Source of the DNA: Lithospermum erythrorhizon
Lineage: Eukaryota; Streptophyta; Magnoliopsida; Boraginales; Boraginaceae
DNA: 64,000 bases
Assembly: GCA_019722365.1 (NCBI GenBank)
Contig: JADFUC010000881.1
Coordinates: 1 to 64,000, forward strand
Reading direction: 5' to 3'
Notes under the pieces: generated by a model
Database searches by the model: none
What the model was told of the DNA's origin: nothing
The model's input: the letters and a program-made list of their open reading frames with translations, nothing else
In this document: in pieces, positions 47,200-60,139 of the stretch
How the letters are laid out: the number at the start of each line of letters is the position of its first letter
Numbering within the stretch: position 1 is the stretch's first letter
Position numbers and translations under genes: made by a program

Positions 47200-50100
47200 C
47201 GCAACAACATACAAAGCATTTAAGATGGCATAATAAGATAAAATTACTTACTAGAAAGATCAAGCATCCCCAGCTCACGCCTAATGCGGTTAAATTGATC
47301 CTCCGTAGCGGTTTAAGCGAAGATGTCCGCAAGCTGACCACTAAGCCCTCACGAACTCGAGATCAATGTTTTCAGACACGGTCCCCGGACGGCCATGACG
47401 AATTTCACGTGCTTGGTCCTTGAGTGTCAGACCGGATTCTGGCAATATTTTGCACTCAGGTTGTCACATAACACCGGAACTTGTTCATATTTGATCCTCA
47501 AATCCTCCAAGGTTTGTTTCATCCAGCACTGAAAGCAACACAATTCCCGACCGCCACATATTTCCTCCGCCTCCGCCGACACGCAACACTATTTCGGCTT
47601 CGCTAGACCACGAGGTGAGGCTAAGGTCCTACAGCTCTACACGTCCCACTTGTACCTTCCTAATGCTGCGCATCCTCAAGAAAATCCGCATCCGAGTATC
47701 CCAATAAGTTCAAGCTCTTGCTCATCGGATACCAAAGCCCATACTAATTGTCCCTTTCTAATGCATCATGATCCTTTTAACCGCTTTAAGATGAGAGACT
47801 TTTTGGGACATGTTGAAAACGAAAGCACACAAACACACTAAACATAATATCGGCCTGTGTTGTAAAGACAGCAAGACTACCAATCATACCTCGGGAGTAT
47901 TTTGCCCCATTGACATCTAGTATTCGCTGTGGCCCCGGTTTAGCTTTGTTGATGCTTTATACGGGAGTTCCCGATCACTTTGCATCTTCCATCCCGATTT
48001 CTTGGCAGCTCTTTCTGCACCCTGCCAGTTTCTTATGAATAACATGCCGCCCACCATTTGCTTTACTATCCCGAGGGAAGAAATTCAATTTCCCCATCAC
48101 GCTTCATCTCGAACTCACTTTCTGTCATCATTTTAGCAAATTCTTCACACAACAAATCATTAGTAGAACCGAAATATCATCGACATAAATTTGAACTACT
48201 AGCGAGAGTGTTTGTTCTTGGTTTTAAGGAAAGCTGAATCAAGCTTTCCTCTTTGGAACCCATTCTGCTTAACCTCATACCAAGCCTTTCCTAGCGCTGC
48301 TTTTAAACCGTAAAGTGCTTTATCTAGTTTGAAACTTGACGAGATTAATTTTGACTCAAAACTCGAGGTTGTTTTACAAAAACTTCCTCATCTAAGAAAC
48401 CATTTAGAAATGCGCTTTTGACATCCATTTGGGCGAAGTTTGAAACTATGCGACCGGGCTAAGGCTGTAATACTATTTAATGATTCCTTAACCTTAGCCA
48501 CCTGAGCAAAAGCTTCATCAAAACTCACCCTTCCTGACTGATTATAACCTTGAACACATACTTATTTTACTAAAACAACAATTCTGTCAAGTTTATTTCT
48601 AAAAACCCATTTAGTCCAATAATTTATTTTATTTGAAAGTGTTTTTCAACTAAATGCCAAATCCTCAGATCTTTCAAATTGTTCAAGTTCTTTTTTGTAT
48701 AGATAAAATCCAACTCGATCTTCTAGAGCTTATAGTTTAATATTAAGAGGCACTGAGATACAAAGCACCATGGAGACAAACATTATTTGTAGTAGGATCG
48801 AGTAGTTACCTCCTTTGGAGATATCACCCAAGAACGCAGATCCGTGAGATTCTTGATGATTCTCGCCTCCCTAGAAGCATTCTCTGTGTCCGCCTCATGG
48901 AGATAATCATCCACATCTTATGGTCATTTATGATTATTAGTTTGCCTTCCCCCATAATTGATGCTTCTCAAGCTGATGCTTGGTTTCAGGCTCATCACTT
49001 TAGAATTGCACCGCTTAACATCTAATGAATCATCCTCATCTAATGCAAATCTCTTAACAAACGGATTAGATTCATCAAAGTTAACATGAATAGATTCTGC
49101 ACACATCGATCCTTTTTATTGTAGAGATTTATATACGCCTTTACTGCTTTTAGAATAACCAAGAAAGATTGCCTCTATTGGGATGAAGGCCAAATTTACC
49201 CAATCTATCTTTGGTGTTTAGAATAAAGCATTTTACATCCAAAAACTTTAAAGTAATCAATACGGGGATCTTACCATACCAAAGCTCGTATGAGTCTTAT
49301 CAAGAATAGTCTTAGAAATACCCGGCCGATGGCGTAGCACGCCAAAGCGCCCACGCATGTCCCTCAAAAGTACTTTTTGGCAAAGCTTGTGCTCATTCAA
49401 CATGGCGCGTACTCATTTCGAATAGTCCTATTCTTCATACCACGACTCCATTTTGTTTAGGTGTTCTCGCGCCGAAAGTTGCGCTGATTCCATACTCCCC
49501 ATAAAACATATCGAATCCCCTCATTTTCAACTCACCTCCGTGATCGCCCTTACGGCCTTGATTTTGAATCCCTTTCGCTCACGAATCTTCTACACAACTT
49601 AGCAAACTCTTTAAACGAAGCATCACTTTTATTAGCGCCACCACCCAAAACCTCGAAAGCACCTCCTCACTAATAACAAACATATTTCTGTGAGCCACCT
49701 AAACTCTCTAATACATCCATCTCACCAAACAAGTCCATATGTAGCAACTGCCATTACGGTTTGACGAACAAGATTTAAAGGCTTAAACGACGATTTATGC
49801 ATTTTTACCGAAGCCGACACGCATCGCAAAGTTTAACCTTTTATATGAGAGATTAGGCAGCCCCTAACACGTGAGTTTTTATGCAATTTAGATAACATTT
49901 CACTACTAGTACGGCCCAACCGACGATGCCACAAACTCATCATCATGTACCACATCTATGCAAATATTACTCGCCTAACCGAATCAAAATTAACATAATA
50001 CACATTATTCGATCGACATAACCACGACAACAAACGAAGACATGAAGTATTTGAAATAATACACTTATGTTTTGAAACTTAACTTCATAATCATTTTCAC

Positions 50101-51960
50101 ACACCGCTCACACTTAGCAAATTAAACTTCACGCCCATCAACAAGTAAAGTATTTTTAATTTTGAAACAACCTTCTTACCAATACATCCTTTACCCTGTG
50201 ATTTTCGCGGTTTCGTTGTTTGCGAACTTTACGCTTTCCAACCCTTGTTTCCAAGCTTTTTAAAAAGAGCGGTGCATCTCCCCAATATATGCCTTGAACA
50301 TCCGCTATCCACCATCCAAAGGCTTTTCGATTTAATGCCCTCCTACAACACAAATTTGCTAATTTCTCATTCTGGTACTCCAATGTGATTTGGGTCCTGC
50401 GTGGTTAGTAAGAGGATGGATTTTCTTACGATCCATTTGGCCCTTGTAGACTCAGACATAAGTGCCCATTCTCACTAACCTTGCACGACATTTCAAGACT
50501 TATGATTTCCTTTTCACAGCGGCGAAATGCCCACGAATTTAATACCTGATGATGAAGTCGACATTGTGAGCGATAGAGCCATTTGAATAGCCTAACCTCT
50601 TTTGTTGGTCGACAACGCCAGCCTCAAGAATTTCATTTTAATCCTTGTTTGTTCTCACTAAAGGAATAGAGATTTCTTGAGTTCAACATTTTCCAACCTA
50701 ATCTTTTAAGATTTTGTTTAAGCCCAATTTTTCAAGAAACTGCCATTTTTCAAATTGAACTGCTTTAACAGCAATCTCATTCTCAAGAGAGTTGTTTTGC
50801 CATGCCTTTATTAGCTCTTTAAGTTCTTATTCTTTTAAGCAATTTTCAAAGCTTTCTAATAACTCGTTATAATTGTTGCTTAGCTCTTCAAAATCACTAT
50901 TTGATTTCACTACTCACTAGTGAGGTCATCATCCGAGGGAGAAATAGAATTAAGAGGTACCTCCATCGAAGCTCCTCGCGGCTACGGCACACACCACGCC
51001 GCAAGTTTTCCACTCGAGTCGGACTCGCCTCCGGATTCACATCCCAAGTGGCCTTGTTAAAAGTTTTATTGGGTTGGGGACCTCTTGGCTAGACGTAAGC
51101 AATCCACCTGAAATGTCCGGCTTCGCTACATTCAAAGCACGTGATCTCTTGATTTTCCCTTCGCCTTGCCTTCGCATTCCTCTTCGCGGATTACCATATC
51201 TCAAGCTTACACCATGATCATTGTTGCTCTTTTGAACTTGAGAAACCTTTGAAGTTTCTAGCAAGCATGGCCATATTTTCACTATCTTCGTCACTTTCGC
51301 TTCTCATGAATTTTTTGTACTTTTGCTACAAAGAGCTACTTTCATTCCCTTTATTTCGAGCCTCCGTTTTCATGCGAGACTTCCTCTTCGGCTTTCATGG
51401 AAACTAATGAGCTCTTGAGCGGGAAGAATCTCGATATCTTTGGCTTCATTGATTGCACAAACCTTTGGCCGAATCCTCGATTGACGGCTTCTATGATTCT
51501 TCCATTTACTTCTTCCAAGGAGAAAGTCTTCCCTAGAGAATCCAAGTTGTTGATAATGGTATTGAACCTTTGATGCATATCTTTGATGGACTCTCCCGGA
51601 TACATTTCGAAGGTTTGATATTCCCTTGTCAAAAGTCGGACCCTCGTGGTTTTCACTTGACTAGAACCAATGTGAGCGGTTTCTAACAAGTCCCATATTT
51701 CCTTGGCCGACTTGCATCCCTTAACTCGAGCATATTCTTCCATACACATCGTGACAAGTGAGAACATGGATGGCCTTGGAATTTAACTCCACCTTTTTGA
51801 GTTCCTCATCCCTTAGTACTCCATCCTCTTCTTTATCCACATCCTCCATTGAACTTCTATCAAGGCGGCGCCCAATTCTCTTATGCGTTACCTCTTCCAC
51901 TTGGTCAAATTCTACGAGCTCCGGCTCAGTTAATTTGATACTTCATTGAAACGAGCGGAC
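47200..51960 (-). pseudogene. SIRE-lineage gag-pol remnant
   Basis: In minus order: gag (51767-51351, 138 codons intact, with CKSAKEIWDLLETAH, YPGESIKDMHQRFNTIINNL and SLEEV); a zinc knuckle CFECSEAGHF (about 51140-51100) whose last Cys is reached only after a frame change; the protease DSGCSRH (about 50320-50290); integrase with DACRLGK, HKSSFKPLNLVRQ (about 49830-49750), SDHGGE-like and RTPKQNGV (about 49470-49440) blocks; SIHVNFDESN (about 49100-49070); RT with LDKALYGLKAA and YVDDI (about 48192-48174); and RNase H with GYSDADF (about 47715-47690) and ADIFTK-like remains near 47320. Frames change every few dozen codons, so it is non-functional. Confidence 0.88.
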
Positions 51961-52174
51961 CATGATTATTCTCCATAATTTGTAGTCGTATGTGTTTTGC
52001 ATAATTTATACTTGAACGTTGCACCAATAATCATAGTTTGATCCGTCAAGCAAACAAAGTGGCCTCGCACTTCGACCTACCTTCAACACAAAAAGCTTCC
52101 CAGCTACCAATATTCCCAAGCATTACCCACGATCCTTTCTACAAGATTTTAAGCTTAATTACGTAGAACAATTT

Positions 52175-52188
52175 GAGCCTCGATACCA
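52175..52188 (-). other. Primer-binding site of the SIRE element
   Basis: TGGTATCGAGGCTC in minus sense, just inside the 5' LTR, is an initiator Met tRNA primer site. It confirms the minus orientation. Confidence 0.75.
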
Positions 52189-52199
52189 ATTTGCTAGCC

Positions 52200-53528
52200 T
52201 AGATTCAACCTCAGAGGGGGTGAATAAAGGGTTTCACGTTAAATTATTCCCTTTTTTTCAGTTTTAATTTAACAACGCGAATTACAAAATAATAAGAATA
52301 TACTTGACGCGATAAATCTCGATAACCTAAGCTCGAGAATGATTAGTCAACAATAAAACAACAAGATGATTAGTAATAATATAACGATGACTTGAAGGTA
52401 AAGAGTAAAGAAGAAGAAATACAATACACAAGATATTAGCGAGCTTCGGTTCCCCTACTGCTCGACCGTCGGCTTTCCAACCTCGGGATTTTGGCAAAGA
52501 TACCAAGAAATGTTTGATTACACACAAGCAACTTCTCTCAAGCCTATTATCAAACACTTAGTCTCCACTAAATGACCCAAGCTACCGGCTAAGGATTTCA
52601 ACCCCAATCAACCTAGATCGGGAACCCAAAGAACACACTCTTAGGATTTCAAAGTACTACTCAACCTGTATCAAGAACTCTACGCCTCCCACAAAGGATT
52701 TCACTCAAAACAATAAATGCTCGAGAAGGAATGAATTGTCACACAACTGGGAAACTCTCAATAAAGATTATGGCAATAAATGCGGTAGCTATGACTTTTG
52801 CCTTTGCTTATCGTTAAATAAACGCTTCGAAATTGTGGTTCAAATAGTTGCAAAGTTCTTTAGTAGTTTTGAAAAAGAGGGGGCTATATATAGTGCACAA
52901 ATTTTGAGCTGAAGTAGCCCGCGAGGACTTATCGGTACTGCCGTGTAGCCTCACGAGCCGACGACTGTAGGCAACGCTATGTTCTCGCCTGTACCTTATC
53001 GAAAGTCTGTGGTCTCGATCATCGGGGATATTCCCTATCGGCACTGGAAATCTCGGGTGGTCTCGACACCGCGAATTCGAGACCCTTCTCGCGGGGTCTC
53101 GGCGGTTCATAAAGGCCAATTTTAAAAATAATGACGTTTTCAAAGCCTAATTCTCTAAAACGAATGTCACACGGCCATTCATTTGGTGACTTAACTATGA
53201 ATCAATCTATACTCTAAGATTCAAACTACGGACCTTCGCTTCTTCAAACACAATTAAGTTTAAAATGGCAAAGTCTATACTCAAATTTAAAAACGACAAA
53301 ATACTTAAAAAGAGTTTCCTTTACAAACGCTTATAAAAAGAAGAACACGAGCTCGAAAGGTTTCATGCTTGTTCACTCATCAACGAGCCTCCGAATTTCC
53401 CGACAATAATTTCAGCTCTTGGAACTTATTTAGGAATAAACCCGAATACATGTTCACCGAAACGGATTAGTTCGCCATTAAACAATTTTTATCTTCAAAA
53501 TAGGCTCAATGAATCCTACTATTCAACA
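52200..53528 (-). repeat. 5' LTR of the SIRE element
   Basis: 1329 bp, matching 43135-44460 end to end with substitutions and many short indels. It ends in plus sense CTATTCAACA at 53528. The plus-sense left end TAGATTCAACCTCAG adjoins the primer site. Confidence 0.88.
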
Positions 53529-55085
53529 AGTGGTCACCACCACTCCGCAAATAACACACAAGGCACCAAAGCACATCTACACACGCCCACACACAAAGCA
53601 CACACAACCACACACACAACACACAACACACAATAATCTCATAACATGAATCATATTCACAACTATCTCATAATACAAATAATAATCTCAATTATTTCAT
53701 CATATGAATCATAAACTCTAATTTACACATAATATCAATCATAATCTCAATTATTTCATAATATAAATCATAATTACACAATACACATACTCGACAGTCC
53801 CAAGACAACACATGCAAAATATATAACATAATATATATATAAAAGGTCCCCATCGTGAGATTTGTACTCACCTCGAGCCCAAAAGTGTTAATGATGACTC
53901 TAGGCAGCCTCACATCTAAAGCTCAACTCCTATTCAAAGAAATTATACATTATAACACATCCCGTAGAATAACCTCTCTTAACATCTATATAATCCCCGA
54001 GTGTTATACCACGTCTCACGATTCAAATTTACAACTCTTAGCAATCATCCTATCCCCAAGATTGGTATACACTTTTAATATTCCAACATAACTATTTCTA
54101 ATCGCCAACTTCAGAAAATCTCACATTATTCGTCATCTCCTTATTACCCCAACAATAACACTTTTAAAGACATTCTAATCAATCCAACAATCAATTGACA
54201 ACTAATTAATCCATTAAATACAACCTCCAATTCAAACTTAAATGCTATACGAACTTTCCCCAAACTTTCAACCCAATCTATACCTATCCATATCCAAACC
54301 AATAATTTATACCCAAAACAACTATATTAAAGTCCTCTAACTCATATTATTTCACTTAAAGTTAATTTAAGAAAGTCAATAAAAGTCAACCCTCAACTTA
54401 CACCCACTTTCTAACCCCAATAATCACTCAAAATCACCGCTAATCCCATATACGATACATAGATAACATTTCTATACCATAATAAATTCAAGATCTAAAA
54501 GTCAACAAAATCCCATAAAGCTTCAATCCTTCAAAACTCAAGAAATATCTCAAAAGATTTGATCTTTCTTACCTGGGAGCATGATGCAGATGATGCAGGA
54601 GTAAGCAAATCCACCACTTTGATCTCGAGTTTGGTTTACAATCGAATGGTAGGCGTAAGAAAATTTTGAGGGGAGTGGGGAAAGTGGAAATTTCAAACAA
54701 AAGAGTGTGAAAGAAGAGTGGGAATCGATTTATGACAAGATAAATGCAAGCAGAAAGGGATATTTGTAGGGAAGAAATTTAAGCTCCATCTCTAGCTTCT
54801 AAGCATCTTACACCTTCCGCACTTAAATCTCAAATCTAAACCGATTTCCATTGTGTTATTCCCTACATATATTACTACTCATCTCTATATCTATCTCAAT
54901 ATATTTATATTATTCCAAAATTATTTATACTATCTCCTGGTCCCACCACAAACCTAAATATACCAACCGACCGATTATTGAATTCTCTACTACTCAACTT
55001 CGAAATTTTAATTTCACCCCGAAATACTCCACCTAAACTTATATACTATCAACATAATATTGGTAAGTTTAGAACGAGTTATTAC
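53529..55085 (-). repeat. Tekay-like LTR fragment, first part, minus strand
   Basis: In minus sense this starts TGTAATAACTCGTTCTAAAC at 55085, the same start as the LTRs at 5924 and 12377. It runs through the TTCTTGAG/AAGAAAGATC leader region (about 54540) and a diverged array 1 (about 53640-53850), then stops at the SIRE element. It begins exactly where the next LTR fragment is cut, so it was inserted into that one. Confidence 0.7.
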
Positions 55086-57498
55086 ATGAATACATATATA
55101 TATCTATCCCGTACTATCTAATAAGGTCATACAACAAGATTCCAAAGAAGTCTCAGTATAACATGCGAAGATATATTGCTGTCCAATAAGGCACACACAA
55201 ACAATTCGTAATGAAATCATGTGAGACTCAACAACGACTATAACTCTAGTCATCACCTTCTATCTCTCTATATCTCCACAAAATATACCACCATCTAACG
55301 CCAGATATACCAATCCGTCTCCACCAAGCAGGAATTCGATCAATCGCTAATAACTACTACACTTATAAATACCAGTATAAGGCCAACATCAACAATGCCC
55401 ATAGCAGCTTGTATTAATAGATCATAATCGCACTTATACCGAAGTATAAGGCCAACACCAACAATGCACATAGCAAAGTGATAACAGATCTCACACTGCA
55501 CATATACCGAAGTATAAGGCCAACACCAACAATGCATATAGCAAAGTTGATAATAGATTCCACGCACATACCGAAGATAAGTTAATCGCGTCATGGCTAT
55601 CCTCGCAGCGGGGCTTATACCTAACCCCTAATCATCCTAACTATGTGGTCATGTTCTAATACCTGCTCACCTCAAAGTCACGCATAACTCCAACCAACAC
55701 CTCTCAAACCAACTACTCTACTCCCAAACAATATCCAAGCATCACGCCTAAAACATCTCACAATCATAAATCACTCACAACCGCCGACAAGGCTTTAAAA
55801 TACCTCAAAAGTGCCGACAAGGCCAATAATTACAACAAGGCCGACAAGGTCATTAAAATTACAAAAAAGTGTCGACAAGGCCATAGAATACAACAAGGCC
55901 GACAAGGCCACATAAATACAACAAATACGATAAGGCCACGTAATCGAAATGCCGATGCCACATAACACAGCACATAAAATGTTTGCTAGTACTTACTCTC
56001 AAGCAATCTTCAACGCCACCACAATATCATAACATGAATCAATTCACAACTTTCTCACAATATGAATCATAATCACAATTATCATAATATAAATCATAAT
56101 CACCTAACATACATGTCAAAAATAGTTCCATGACAAAAACACGTGCAAAAATATAACATAATATATACGGTGGTCCCCATCGCGACATTTGTACTCACCT
56201 GTTAAGAATAAGAACGCCCCTGCCTAATCGACATCTCAAAGGTTTTCCTAATGCTCCGCAGATCTAATCAAAACACCCGAAACTATAATTACTACTCGCA
56301 ACAATTTTAATCATTATCTTAATTAAATTCCTGACTTTTCAATCATTTTAGTTACAAATTGATAACTTAAGTACAGATGGCTAATTATGTTCAAAGATTA
56401 TTAAATGACAAATTTCAACTATCCCGAGTAAATCCCATAATCGTCAATGCCTTAACCAAAATACTAACATTTTCAACCACTCTTAATCAACCCAAAATAT
56501 CAACTTTTCCAAATACTCAAACTCATTTATAACAACCTCTAATCCCAAAGTCCGACATTACCAAAATCTACTAAACAAATTTCAACATTATATTCTTCCC
56601 AACAACCTAATACTCATAATTTCACCTAGTTAAATTCACAATAACGGTCCAATAACATATTTATACTATCAACCACATTTTAGAAAAAAGTCAACCCAAA
56701 ATCAACCTCGAAAGTCAACTCCGCCTATAACAACACTTCTACACCAAACATCGATTATTATCAACTCCCTATATAATAATCTGGGCAAGTCAGAGAAATA
56801 ATTATATTCAATAATATCCTCATAAAACCAAAGTCAACCCAAAATTTCAAAAAGTCAATCTAATTCTAAACGTCCGAAATTCCACACATCAAACACGATA
56901 TTTCAACTCAAGAATAACTAATTTAGAACCCAAGAATCGATCGGTTAATAAAATCAAATTACAATAAGTCAACTAAAAGTCAACTTGGGCGATCTCCCAA
57001 AATATCAACAAGATCAACCTTTACTCAAACGCGAGGACGATTTGCGGGAAGCCTATCCAAAAATTTTAAGGCCCAAAGCTGGTAGATGGAGGAGAAATCA
57101 AGAAAGAAATTTTGGGGGGAGTGAAGTTCCATCGGTTCACGTGAAAAGCAGGTTAAGAAAAAGTGAGTCTCCATCCTTCTCGGGGTTTCGTTGGGTTTTA
57201 CACGCCCATTAACTTTATATGGTGAACCCGATTGTTTAATTCACCGATACTTCTCGCTTTAACTTATCTCGACAATCAACTCCAAACATCAAACATTTAT
57301 ACACTCAAATTATATTACCACCCAAATAATATCATTACCATTCAATTACAACTTTAAAATTTTAAATACCAAAATGTACTACCAACCGACCGATTCGTTG
57401 TATTTTCAACTATTCAACTGAATTTTTATTTCTCCTAAAATAATCCACCGAGCAACTAGTATAATATTACAAGAATATTAGCACGAATGGTTATTACA
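55086..57498 (-). repeat. Tekay-like LTR, 3'-truncated, minus strand
   Basis: Starts TGTAATAACC at 57498 (minus sense) and is collinear with 5924 to about 8330. Array 1 is at about 56020-56130, array 2/3 units (CCGAAGTATAAGGCCAACAC, AACAATGCA.ATAGCAAAG) at about 55370-55560, and then GACTCAACAACGACTA and AAGGTCATACAACAA at about 55110-55245. The last roughly 570 bp are missing because a second LTR begins at 55085. Confidence 0.8.
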
Positions 57499-58020
57499 CA
57501 CATCAAGCCGCCACGCCTTCCGAAAAACGCTTCTTGAAATCCTTCCGATAAGTAATCCCCGAAATTCGAACCGAGACCGCACTACAATAGATATTCAAGT
57601 TTATACGCAAGTAGTTACGACGATTTAGAAAACTTGATAAAATTTTAGCTAACTTGATGTTGTTATATTCCACATCTTATCTCGACAAAGCTTACAACTA
57701 TACACCAACAAGGCCCAATGGGATGTATTTATTTTACGCAGATAGACATTACATCAACATTTTCCCTGCACTTGATAGAAACTATCAGATCAATTAATTA
57801 GTTAGAAAAAATAGTAAATATGGAAGAAATCGACAAAATGAAAAAATATTTACCATCCTTTACCAATACCAAAACCGTAAACGGATTTAGCCTCCGCTGC
57901 TATTGTTCATAGTTTAAAATTTTGATAAAACCAGAGAAGTTCGATATAAAATTTAATGGTGGTGATTTAACAAATACAATATACATGCATCTTATATATA
58001 TAAGAAAGTTGTTATTTAAA
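57499..58020. other. No feature recognised
   Basis: Transition from the Tekay-like LTR to the AT-rich repeat domain. It contains GC-richer sequence near 57500-57560 and a 62-codon frame (57922-58110) without recognisable content. Confidence 0.4.
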
Positions 58021-58029
58021 ACAAATTAT

Positions 58030-58170
58030 TTTAGTTCTTATATTTTAATAAGCATATACCTAATTCGCTTGTTTTCTTATAAACATCTACTTAATTCGGT
58101 TGTTTTTTAAGAAACATGAAAATAATTCGCTCGTTTTCTTATAAACATGTACTTAATTTGTTTGTTTCCA
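58030..58170. repeat. Short tandem array, unit about 36 bp
   Basis: Four copies of a unit with AATTCGCTTGTTTTCTTATA followed by AACATGTACTT. Related AATTCG..TGTTTT...AAACATG units recur at 59035-59160, 59290-59370, 62690-62800 and 63930-64000. Confidence 0.8.
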
Positions 58171-58249
58171 CCTCGTTTTTGGTGAAAGATGCCAGAATTT
58201 TATCACGCATTGCCTTGCAGAATGCTAAACGAGAAAATATTAGCACAAA

Positions 58250-59230
58250 TTTCGAAATACACAACATTAATTATTAATTTTTGAAATTATCAAAATTCAA
58301 ACTTATTAACATTAATTATCAACATTCGAATAATTATCAAAATTTGAAATTATTAACATTCGAAATTATTAACAATAAATATTAACAATAAATAATTATC
58401 AACATTCGAAATTATCAAAATTCGAAATTATCAAAATTCGAAATTATCAAAATTCGAAATTATTAACATTCGAAATTATAATTAATATTACACAATTCAT
58501 AATTGACACAATTCGAAATATTAACAATAAATTTCATAATATTTAATACACAATTTATTACAATTTCATAATTGACATAATTTCATAATCTCAATTCATA
58601 ATTGACATAATTTCGTAATTGACATAATTTCATAATTATTACAATTGCATAATTTAAGACATAATCTCAATAATTTCATAATATTTAAGACATAATCTCA
58701 ATTCATAATTGACAAATAACTCTTGCAATTAATAAAAATAATCTTAATACATAACATTTCAAAAATCCAAACATAACATATAATTTCCATTGGTTGGTGT
58801 CTAATAAACATAAGATAAACAACCATGATCTAAATTCGCTTAGTATAGAAATTCGCTTGTTAAGATATATACCCATGTAGAAGTATTTTAAATTTTACGA
58901 AATGATATATTTGTTTATCAAGCTCCAAACAAACACAAACGGAGTCAGACGGAGAAGAAACGGGCGTAAGACAATATGTTAGCAATTGAAATGATTGCGT
59001 GTTTATAAGCAAATAGATAATTCACTTGTTGGTATATAAGCATGAGGAGAATTCGGCTGTTTTCAAACAAACATGGGGTGAATTCGTCAGTTTCGAAACA
59101 ATCATTTGGAAAATTCGCTTGTTTTGTGATAAACATGGGACAAATTCGGTCGCTTTCAATTGATTTACGTGGAAGTTGCTTGTCAAATCAAGTCATTTTT
59201 TGCGTGCAACTTGGGAGACACTAAAGAAGC
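58250..59230. repeat. Long direct repeat, copy A
   Basis: Begins with short AACATTCGAAATTAT units (58300-58480). It then has ACACAATTCATAATTGACAC, CGAAATATTAACAATAAAT, AATATTTAATACACAATT, GACAAATAACTCTTGCAATT, GGTGTCTAATAAACA, ATTGAAATGATTG, and last TCGCTTTCAATTGATTTACG and TTGTCAAATCAAGTC. The same order recurs in copies B and C. Confidence 0.75.
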
Positions 59231-59639
59231 AAATTAGATTCGAGTCAGGGCAAAACAAGCCAATCGGGGTTTACGATTATTTTCTTACAAGCATGGGAAC
59301 AAATTTGCTTATTTTATAGCTAATGACGGGAACAAATTTGCTTGTTTTATAGCAAACATAGAACAAATTTGTTTGAAATAATTCGATTTTGCTTGAATCA
59401 TGTATGTCACGCCATGCACGGAATCATGTCTCGTTACAGGAACGAGTAAACGCTAACTTATTACTTCTCCAATTTGCATAATGTATAAAGTAGTAAACGC
59501 TACTATAATTATCGATTTGAAAATTATAAAAACGCTGGTCGTGTTTAACTCTATAAATAAAGCGTTGAAAACAACAAGTGGAATTCCCCATAAAATTTAG
59601 GTGTATTTCTAGTAGTCGCCCTGATCGCCTACGCTGCTA

Positions 59640-60015
59640 TATTATTTTAATTCATTCTTTAATTCATTGTTATATAATTAATTATTTAATTTATTTTGAA
59701 GAATTAATTATTTAATTATTTCTTATGTAATTAATTATTTAATTCATTTTTAGATAATTAATTATTTCTTATGTAATTAATTATTTAATTCATTCTTTTG
59801 TAATTAATTATACACCCATATATGCCTAAATACATAGAAATACACCTAAATACATCAAAATACACAAAAATACACCTATATACGCCTAAATACATATAAA
59901 TACACCTAAATACAACTAAATACATCAAAATACACCCATATGCCTAAATACATAGAAATACACCTAAATACATCCAAATACACAAAAATACACCCATATA
60001 TGCCTAAATACATGT
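59640..60015. repeat. Two adjacent minisatellites
   Basis: 59640-59815 repeats TAATTAATTATTTAATTCAT-like units. 59815-60015 repeats an AAATACACCTAAATACAT unit with a higher-order period of about 62 bp that starts ACACCCATATATGCCTAAAT (three copies). Confidence 0.85.
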
Positions 60016-60139
60016 AAAACGACTAAATAATCAATTAAATAACATAAAAACGAGTGTAAATCGGATCTAAAAAAAACGTAGTGTATACAAAAACATCATT
60101 TATAATATCCGAAAATACAATCATGAAACTAATCATTCG

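Larger units (their letters stand above)
43135..53528 (-). mobile_element. SIRE-lineage Ty1/copia retrotransposon, 10.4 kb, decayed
   Basis: Complete in outline and on the minus strand: 5' LTR 53528-52200, primer site about 52188, gag, protease, integrase, RT and RNase H down to about 47200, a 2.7-kb 3' region with an acidic open frame, a polypurine stretch (GAGGGAG in minus sense near 44465) and the 3' LTR 44460-43135. Order, length and wording (CDACRLGK.HKSSFKPLN, FILNTKDRLGKF, SIHVNFDESN) fit the SIRE/Maximus lineage. All reading frames are broken. Flanking 5-bp sequences do not match exactly, so a target duplication is not confirmed. Confidence 0.88.
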
